From assembly GCA_008828725.1 (NCBI GenBank), contig MEHQ01002260.1, forward strand, positions 153,545 through 217,544: a stretch of DNA of 64,000 nt, written 5' to 3'. Shown piece by piece: positions 56,701-64,000 of the stretch. The notes beneath the pieces were generated by a model that was given only the letters and a program-made list of their open reading frames with translations, had not been told where the DNA came from and searched no databases. A program made the translations under genes and the position numbers. The DNA is from Saccharina japonica. Taxonomy: Eukaryota > Sar > Phaeophyceae > Laminariales > Laminariaceae. How positions within the stretch are numbered: position 1 is the stretch's first letter; each line of letters opens with the position of its first letter.

Positions 56701-56982
56701 ATGCATATAGCAGCAGTACCGGGGCTGGCTTTGTTTTTGCTCCTGTGCGCGGTTATCGCCAATACGGTTTTGGTTCGGGCACGCTATCTGTGCAGAAGGG
56801 GGCGCAGGGTGAACTGCGCAACGGTTGCACAATACATGACACGCTTTACGTGTTTCGGCTACTGTACAGGGGTGGGGTTATTGGCGGCGAGCGACTTGGT
56901 CATTGGCCTGATCACCTTGTACGTCCTGATCCCAATATACGACGGTATGTTCGATTCTTCTCTTGATTCGTTGAAATCGGAG
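56701..56982 (+). CDS. Membrane protein gene exon 1
   Basis: 94 codons ending SSLDSLKSE at GAG/GTGAGC, phase 0. Two hydrophobic segments separated by a basic Cys-containing stretch. The ATG at 56701 is assumed. Confidence 0.4.
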
Positions 56983-59900
56983 GTGAGCTTACCCGTGTTC
57001 TCGGGTATCGCGGTCAACGTAATACATTCGTAGACTATCTCATGTTCGGCCACGACGTGCTTCGGCTACAGTTGTACGTCGTGTGTGGTACATATATATA
57101 TATATACATAACATACACTGCAAACCCGATCAATGTCTTCGGTCGATATTGTGCAGGGCAAAGGAAAATCGATGCTTTCGAATCTTTGCATGGGACAAGC
57201 GTTTAAGACGTACTAGTTGAGCACTCTGATTGCCATGCGGACTCCTGGCTATCGAGTAGCTTCGAGAAAATACCAGGTCGTACCAGGCGTACTTCACCAG
57301 TACTGGGGAGCTCGAAGCTCATGCAGCCACGGTACCTAGTTGGGTAACCCCAGGCTGCAAGTGCTTGCCTCTCGTTTGGTAGATTGTCTTGGAGAGAAAC
57401 AAAATACAGCAAGGCCAATCCTGCTACACAATAATCATCGAAAGCGTTGCCGCCACTCCTGCTTGCACGGAGCTTGGCCGGATCGACTGCAGACTGCCTT
57501 CAGAAGCCACCGGGGCGGGGATGCAATGGGTCTGTTGGCGCAATGTTGGCACAACGGAGGGCGATTTTTCGAGCTTTGCGTTGTTCTCTCCAATTTGAGC
57601 TACTGAAGTACCTGGTACACGGTATTCCCTGCAATTTGGTGGTGTGGGGCTCTAGAATCCCGCACGTTTCAACCCCCACGTGTCTGCTGGGTTCGCTCGA
57701 CACCACCTATGCTAATGCTTGTGGTGGTAAGGACCCGTGCTCGCGCCTTGTGCCGATCTCGGATCAGTATTTCTATTGTCTATTAGGGGGGTCTGATGCG
57801 GTTGGATGGAACCCTACATTTTACTCACGTGATAACTGACTGCTCATTTGGCCATGTCGCTCTCCCGTCCGTCCGCTACACGTTTCCACGAATTGTAGTA
57901 CTCGGGGGACTGCGCGGACCACGTTGCGTCGACGGCGAGCTGCCAGGAGCTCGTGGAGGCTATCAAAGAAATGGAGGGAAGCTTTAGTCTATACTTCGTG
58001 CTCCTACAAGTGCAAGGTAGTTACGCGAGTCTCTTGGCCATGTTGAACATAGAAGTAGTGGCGAACCGTGTACCGTAGTATTTGTTACAAATGAGGGAAA
58101 TGGCGTGTTCAGTAGAGAGAGGCTTTCGTAGTCCGTAATTCTCGTGTATCCATTGTGCGTACAGGTGCTGGTTCGACGGGTAGCTGTGTACCAAATCTAC
58201 AAATGGCTAGATACTCTTCTTGATTCTGGGACTCCGCCATGACAACTATATGGCCGTTTTCCATCCCAGCACGCCAGCAGGACTATCCGTTGGTTGCGTG
58301 CGCCGATTGATATCCGAGTAACAAACCAAAGAGTAGACACGAAACCGGAATGGTTGCGATCAAACACGGGCAGTTAGGGTCAAGGGTTAGGGTTAGCTGT
58401 AGAGGCACCGCAAAGAAGATGTGAACATCTGTTTGATCGGGGTGTGCTCAACCCTAAACCGAAGGAAGATTGTAGTGATGGCACTAGCGAGGTCCAGTCC
58501 GCCCTGACTTGTTCGCCCCCGTTGTCGGAGAGGCATCTCACGGTAGTCGAGCGGCATAATTTTCTGAGCTGCTCAAATGACGAGCTCAATATCTCACCCG
58601 AAACATGACTTCGGAAACATTCGTTCGCGCAACCCGACCAAACCTCCAAATACGGTAGACCAAAAACAACTATACCAGTAAAATAATAATAGTATCCGGT
58701 GGTTAATCGCGTGAGGAGCACAACCGGTCAGGAAACAGTGAGCCTAAACGTGGTACCCCTACCGTGGGATTTGTTCGAACACAGTTAGTGGTCTATCCCC
58801 CCTTACACTACTTCCTCCTTCCGGCTTCGCCTTCAAAACCGTTGCAACCCGAAGGCCTAATCTGCGTAGTTGCTGGCGCGATAGGCCTTTCCGCCGTTTC
58901 ATCCGGGAACGCCGAGGCGGCCAGGGTGTTCATGCTGGCGTGGCCGGCCAACTTCTCCCTCGGTCTGTTCATGATGCTAAAACGCAAATGGTCGGCGAGG
59001 GGGGACCCCGCGGAAGCAGGCGAAGGATACCGGTTGCTCATCGTAGCCGTTCATTCGCTATTCCTTGTCTACTACTTCAAGGTGAGCTAATACCGGTCGC
59101 CCCCGGTACTCTAGTGGCCAGCTTCACAAAGGCTACTAGCATTGGTACCCGAGTTCGAATCCCAGCCGTGGTGAGATTATGGCTTTTGTTTGCAATAATA
59201 CAACAGAACCAATTGCTGAGAGCGCCTTTTTCGTAGTGTGGGTAGTAGGCGGAATCCGACGCGAGTCGAAGAGGGAAGAAAGTGCTGAAATATTATCGCC
59301 AAAAAAGTACAAGGCACGTACCGTAGTGGGGAGGGGGGAGAAGAGCCTACTTAGTGACCCCGGATCTGAGTTACGACTGAAGAGGGGGGGATAAAAGAAG
59401 GAACAAAGATGATATAAGGGATGGAAACAAAGAAAAACAAACCATTTCTTGTATACGGCGCACATACATATATAGCGCATGGTGTGTAACAGGTGTGGTC
59501 GAGTTCCGTGGCGTGTATCGTGTTAGTATACAGCTGAATTGGTGTATGCGGGGTGGCAAATTGCATCCCTTTGGTATTCACAGCCCGGTATTGGGCGCAC
59601 GACAACGTGATAAGGTGGCTGGTCCGACAGCATACGAGGCATACCCTTTGTTGCAACGCAATGTTGCAACTGGGTCCACTGGTGAGGAAAAAACACCTGT
59701 AGTACCTACAGTACATTCCGTGAAAACTACTCCTGTGGGTTCGAAAGTACACGTCGCACGGAATATGCAACATGGCAGCAGCGTGCCGAAGCCATCTTTT
59801 TTTGTTTACGCTTTGCATATATATACCCCGGCTAGACGCACTGAAGAGTGCAGAAAGGACGGCCTTTGTCAGCCTTCTAGCGTGAGCGCGTAAAAGCGCG

Positions 59901-61088
59901 AGTAAACTCATCCTATTACGAGTCTTGTAGGTGCCGCAGGGGCGACCGGAAACCAAAATATGGGCGTAAAAACGTCGTTGCGGAGACGCACGCCAAGGTA
60001 GATAGAGGTGCGCCAAATGTTTCTGAGGGGGCCAACTCTAGAAGCCCTATGTCGCACCCAAAAACTGATTTCGGAGTGAAAATAAAAGTGCAACCCGATG
60101 AGCAGCCCCACAGGGGAGAATGGTGCAACACAAGAATAGACAAATTCTGACGATTTTGGGTTGAGAGTCGTCCCACGGTAGGGGTGCAGCATAATTTTCT
60201 GAGCTCCTCACATGATGAGCTCAATATCTCACCCGAAACATGACTTCAGAGGAAAGATCCGTTCGCGCAACCCGACCAAACCTTCCAATGCGGTAGTCCA
60301 AAAACAAGTATACCAGTAAAATGATAATAGTATCCGGTGTTACTCACGTAAGGAGCGCAACTGGTCAGAAACTATTGAGCCTAAAAGTGGTATCCCTACC
60401 GTGGGATTGCTCTTGACCCTTTTCGAACTGCTCTGTCTAGAAATAAACGTTTCACTCTACTTCCAAGTGTTTTTTTCCCACATCGCGACTGCGGTCCTAA
60501 ATGGGTTAAGGAGCCCCCCGTCATCCAGACACCGTTTCTACCAAAAAACGGTATACCCTAATATACCTCTATCGCAAGACGCGTCTGGAGACATTGAACA
60601 AGATAACATACCGTTAGGCTTTCCGAATTGAGAGGTTGTCGACACCTTGTTGTGGGGTTTGCTAGTATATATGCATTGTTCAATGTCCCCACAAGAGGTG
60701 GATTACGCCTGTATTATTCAAGTGGGGGGAGGGGGAGGGGGTTCCGGCTACCTGGGGTGTCATACAAACCAGTACTACTGTACCGTGTGGTAGTTCAGAC
60801 GCGAACGCCGACGCCCCTAAACCCATTTGGGGTTGGCTTTGTTATGTGGCCGATGCAGCAGCGAAAATTACTTGCATTGATATTGCTATGTTTTCCAAAC
60901 GTGACCGATCTGGGCCCTTTGCACGTGCCTTTCCCTATCTTACGCACGTACGTATTCACTGTTGGCAGGTTTCTTGGTCGTACTACAAAAGAAGGCTTGA
61001 CCACGAGGAGGAGGGTGCCCGCAGCATCCTTATTTCATGGAACGCGATGCACCAGGAGCAACCCATGACTACCATGCATGTCGCTTGA
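56701..61088 (+). CDS. Probable multi-pass membrane protein, four exons
   Basis: The exons 56701..56982, 57899..58016, 58870..59081 and 60969..61088 join in phase (0, 1, 0) to 732 nt, 243 residues. Hydrophobic segments: VPGLALFLLLCAVIANTVL, TGVGLLAASDLVIGLITLYV, FSLYFVLLQVQVAGAIGL (created only by the exon 2-3 splice), FMLAWPANFSLGLFMML and LLIVAVHSLFLVYYF. A loop with two Cys (GDCADHVASTASC) precedes the third, and the C-terminus is charged and helical (YYKRRLDHEEEGARS). Donors GTGAGC, GTAGTT and GTGAGC, all acceptors AG. Family not recognised. Exon 1 is the least certain: its start codon could be a downstream ATG (56836) or lie in another exon. Intron 3 contains a SINE 14 bp after the donor and two MITEs. 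Confidence 0.5.
56983..57898 (+). other. Intron 1 of the membrane protein gene
   Basis: Contains an AT dinucleotide run near 57093-57106. A frame at 57447-57596 (VAATPACTELGRIDCRLPS..) looks somewhat protein-like and could be a skipped exon, but no suitable donor was found. Confidence 0.35.
57899..58016 (+). CDS. Membrane protein gene exon 2
   Basis: The acceptor CCACGAATTGTAG lies behind a pyrimidine-rich stretch. It reads YSGDCADHVAST..SCQELVEAIKEMEGSFSLYF and leaves in phase 1 at CAAG/GTAGTT. Confidence 0.5.
58370..58400 (+). repeat. Short telomere-like repeat
   Basis: GTTAGGGTCAAGGGTTAGGGTTAG, a degenerate interstitial TTAGGG run within intron 2 of the membrane protein gene. Confidence 0.7.
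58545..58775 (+). mobile_element. MITE family C, copy 1
   Basis: Matches 60172..60410 throughout: CATAATTTTCTGAGCT, CAATATCTCACCCGAAACATGACTTC, CGTTCGCGCAACCCGACCAAACC and the end CCCTACCGTGGGATT. Its left terminal repeat is eroded. Confidence 0.7.
58870..59081 (+). CDS. Membrane protein gene exon 3
   Basis: The acceptor is ATCTGCGTAG, the donor AAG/GTGAGC. GC-rich compared with its flanks; encodes VAGAIGLSAVSSGNAEAARV, two further hydrophobic helices and KRKWSARGDPAEAGEGYR between them. The best-supported exon of this gene. Confidence 0.6.
59094..59430 (+). mobile_element. SINE copy S6 (head type 3)
   Basis: The head CGCCCCCGGTACTCTAGTGG and CCGAGTTCGAATCCCAGCC is a third, different tRNA-like sequence. 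The body TGCTGAGAGCGCC, GAAGAAAGTGCTGAAAT, GTGACCCCGGATCTGAG and the tail TATAAGGGATGGAAAC are those of S1-S4. It sits in intron 3 of the membrane protein gene, just after the donor. Confidence 0.85.
60172..60410 (+). mobile_element. MITE family C, copy 2
   Basis: Inverted ends GTCCCACGGTAGGG / CCCTACCGTGGGAT about 235 bp apart. No coding capacity. The piggyBac-like MITE follows immediately. Confidence 0.7.
60417..60505. mobile_element. piggyBac-like MITE, copy 4
   Basis: Right flank TTAA at 60506..60509; left flank TTGA at 60413..60416, a one-base change. Ends CCCTTTTCGAACTGC and GCGGTCCTAAATGGG. The right flank GGAGCCCCCCGTCATCCAG is family A in reverse, so the same TTAA was hit again. Confidence 0.7.
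60510..60590 (-). repeat. MITE family A, 5' half in reverse
   Basis: Plus-strand GGAGCCCCCCGTCATCCAGA, AAACGGTATACC and TACCTCTATCGCAAGACGCGTC give, in reverse, the family A 5' half up to its TTAA. Confidence 0.6.
60969..61088 (+). CDS. Membrane protein gene exon 4
   Basis: The acceptor TTCACTGTTGGCAG in phase 0, then VSWSYYKRRLDHEEEGARSI..QEQPM and TGA. The Tyr/basic start continues the YYF end of exon 3 naturally. Confidence 0.45.
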   Translation, partial: VSWSYYKRRLDHEEEGARSILISWNAMHQEQPMTTMHVA

Positions 61089-61857
61089 ATAGAGCACAAG
61101 TAGTGTTTCGGTTGATGACCAGAGATGACTTATTGATAGATCACATTCGAAGATCAGCACAACGTATAACAGCAGTACTAATAGTAGCTACCGTACCGTG
61201 TGTATGAAAACCCACCACCCCAGTGTATTGGTCGGCTGTGTGTGTTCGCGTTTTTTTTATAGCCATTTTATTCGGCCTCTTCTTGGGCGCGATCCAGTAT
61301 ATCTATATAGATATGTCGATACTGGATGGGCCTTTTGTATTTGCGGTGTGAAGGTCGATGAGGGATCGGTAAATCCATTCATTTGGGAGGCGGCATTAGT
61401 ATTGGTCTAAGTCTGTCAAGTGTTCAGGGATGGTTGATGATTGTGATAGGTATATGCGAACGGTATGGTTGAAATAAGAGCTGCGCATTGTCAGATGGCA
61501 AATGGAATAATAATCATGTGTTTGCCGGTAATATTCCCACGCAGTCTCACGAGTCGCCTGGATTCTCCCCAAAACGCTGTTCGCTGCTGCTGTACGACTT
61601 GGCTTCCACCAACCCCCGCTCAAACGATGTGTCTGCGCAGTATACGAATTGCCTACCATAGTACTACCGTGGCTTGTCCTGCCATTGCCACGCACCAAAA
61701 CGTCTCCAACAGCAACCTCATGATCGGCATTGCAGTAGTACAGCTCAATATTTACACGCTTAATCCAATAAACACTGTGGTGTTTCCCATCATACGCGGT
61801 GGCTCATGCACGTTACTTCATTCCAAGTTGTTCGTATGGGCCAGATCAGTCGATACC
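61089..61857. other. 3' flank of the membrane protein gene, no gene recognised
   Basis: A 154-codon plus-strand frame (61465..61929) has no motifs and runs into the 2.14-kb duplication, so it is unlikely to be a gene. Confidence 0.3.
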
Positions 61858-64000
61858 GTTGTTGGGCAGTTGGCGATGACGCGTACTTCGATAGAGGGGC
61901 ACCCTATATTCCTGAAGGTGGTCACTTGATTATAGTACAGGAGCCCCATGCCCCACCCTAAAGCTGTTTTCGGACGAAAATGAAAGTGCTACCCGACGCA
62001 AATGCCTTGTAAAAGGAAACAAAAGTAGCAACGCGATAAATAATTTCCGGCGCGATTTCTAGTTGAAGAGCTCCGTAATTCAGAAACAAAAGCAGCCAAA
62101 AAGTGTAACCTCTATCCTAGCACGTGTCCGATTAAGGAGTATACTACTACTCTTCCTCGGTCCGAACGGTTTTCCCGAAAAGCAATGCCGCCTCTGTGAT
62201 AGCGCGCGTCTTTCAAGGCGGGAAACGTTAGGAGGCATGCTACGGTGGAGGTGCGCCATGTGTGCTGAGGCTACTTGCTCCCTTCAGGAGCTCTATACTG
62301 GTAGTAGGTCATCAGTATGTCACCCACAAACTGTTTTCGGTGGAAGATGGATGTGCTATAATCGTGTCCTTCGAAGGTGAAAACTAATTAATGACTTGAA
62401 TTAGTATGAATTAATTAAAAAAATGGCGTTGTATCGTAGGCTTTAGAGAATGTACGAAAATACCCGATGCGCAATCCTATGGCCTGACTATAATGGAACA
62501 TGCTGCCGCAAAGAAAATGGAACTACCCGCCGATTTTGCTGCAAGGAGCGCCCCGTAAATAAAAGAATATGTTGGGTCGAAAAGTGCTACCTTTATTGTA
62601 CCACAAGTCCTTATCGGCGATCGGCCTTGAGTTGGACTCGTCGGCGAGAAGATGACCACTGAACGAAAGAACGACAGCCCCATAGAGCCACTTCGTCTGT
62701 ACGGATGGTCACACACTGAAGGTATATTTACTCGTACGTGTGGATACAATGGCAATCAGACGCCTACCCGGTATACCGTACGTACCAGATGCACGTTAGC
62801 AAGCCTTCTCGAGGAGTTCCCCTGTACATACATACGCGTGCATTCACCTGTTGTGGCGAAGGTTGGATTCACTAGAGCGAGGTGTCGTTCGACATACCCT
62901 CTTTTGCTTACGATCTATGCTGGAAGGCAGGCTATGATGGAGGTGGCACTTTTCGGTAGTTTTGTTTTCTGAATGGCCTATAGAAGGCTCCTTAGCCCAA
63001 AGTTGTCGGAATGCTGCCATTCTTGTTCGGTAAAATTATCCATCGTACACCAAAAGATCATTGGACGGTTTTGTTCGGTTCCCTTCCCAAATTTTGCAAA
63101 AAAACAAAAGTCTATGGGCGCGTTTTGAGCTCTTCATGTCAGGAAGCCCAGAAACAATACTGTATGCACGTGCACCTTTATCGTAGCATGCCACATGGTT
63201 GTAATGTTAAGCCTCAACAATAGAACGGACGTCAGCCCTAAGCTACGGTCGAGAGGTGGTCAGTATAGTATAGAAAGGAGGACGCGTAATTGTGCTGCGC
63301 TATACCACATGTTTATCCGCACCAAAACACACAGTATACACACAAAGAACGCGTCGTCGAGTGTGCTCGTCCGCCCCTTGATTCTGCTAAGACACAAAGG
63401 CAATACCGGTGGGTCTCAAAAACAATCGAGTAACGTAACTCGTGTTTTGTGGTGAACTGTCTACCAGGTATTTTAGTATATTTCCTCCAAAAGCACGGAC
63501 AGCATACACGACGATACAAACACACTGGTGGTGGAAACATCTCGTCGAGGTGTTGCACGGACAGCATACACTGCGATACGGACACCGTGGTGGTGGAAAC
63601 ATTCTCGTCGAGGTGTTTCCATAGACATCACCCGTCGGTGTTTGCACCGTCCCAGTTCTCGATACACGTCTTCCTGCATATCGTGTCCTTCTCTTCCTAC
63701 CTCAATAATCGACACTATCTAATGCTGTAGCTAAAGTCACGAGTACGTTTAGACGCACGCTAAGATAGGGGTGCACCATTTTAGCCTCATAAGGGTGGTC
63801 ACTTATTGAGGAACTCTATACCTCTCACAAAAACTGAATTCGTAGGAACACAAATGTGCTCTCCGGTGAACAGCCCTATTGCTCAAGTGAACATTGAAGA
63901 ATATCGCACCGCAAGAGTCAAAGTCTGCCGAGTTTGGGGTATGGAGCTAGACCATTCATGAACCATTTCAACTTAAACGTGCTACCTCGGTTCTAGCCTA
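61858..64000. repeat. 2.14-kb near-identical duplication, copy 2 (cut by window end)
   Basis: Direct repeat of 15976..18116, 45.9 kb away, more than 99 percent identical by eye. It continues beyond the window. All frames in it are duplicated between the copies and show no recognisable domain. Confidence 0.95.

Noticed and set aside
61465-61929. 154-codon plus-strand frame
   Set aside because: No motif, and it crosses into the 2.14-kb duplicated repeat.

Overview
The window looks like nuclear DNA of a eukaryote with large, repeat-filled introns. The best guess is a stramenopile, possibly a brown alga. The grounds are spliced genes with GT-AG introns of up to 10.6 kb, a secreted protein joining a von Willebrand A domain to a WSC domain, TTAGGG-type repeats, and a dense mixture of small non-autonomous transposons and tRNA-derived SINEs. 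The lineage is an inference; no species-level marker was seen. There is no sign of a prokaryotic, plasmid or phage origin, no CRISPR array, no rRNA, and no recognisable reverse transcriptase or transposase gene.

Three spliced genes can be rebuilt by hand because reading frame and intron phase agree across every junction. (1) 8675..21736, plus strand, six exons, 457 residues: signal peptide, vWA domain with an intact MIDAS, an N-glycosylation-rich middle part and a C-terminal WSC domain. (2) 29190..43039, minus strand, four exons, 619 residues: a dynamin/Mx-like large GTPase. All its introns are phase 0. Its G3 motif reads DLPD instead of DLPG, and its 10.6-kb first intron carries a giant palindrome, interstitial telomeric repeats and an assembly gap. 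(3) 56701..61088, plus strand, four exons, about 243 residues: a probable multi-pass membrane protein of unknown family, less certain at its 5' end. Several weaker exon candidates are listed at low confidence (43966, 45760, 52.5-53.4 kb, 27.9-28.1 kb).

Most of the rest is repeats. Left part (1-8.6 kb): copies of MITE family A, a 156-bp tandem array and one copy of an 850-bp interspersed repeat (repeat B). Gene 1 introns (8.8-21.6 kb): an island of TACTCCGAGTA words, two further complete family A elements, a snapback element and a 2.14-kb segment that recurs at 61.9-64 kb almost unchanged. 22-29 kb: a GAT microsatellite, a PIF/Harbinger-like element with TTA target duplications and several fold-back repeats. 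Gene 2 intron 1 (31.5-42.1 kb): the AATTG giant palindrome, two more repeat B copies, the CCGCGG/TTAGGG island and an N gap. 44-56 kb: tandem arrays (about 480 bp x 5), six of the seven SINE copies recognised in the window (the sixth lies at 59 kb), hairpin elements and a long CTGT microsatellite. 56.6-64 kb: gene 3, then the second copy of the 2.14-kb segment.

The genes show no operon-like or pathway relation to one another. What links the regions is mobile-element history: the same few element families nest in each other and in introns, several with readable target-site duplications.
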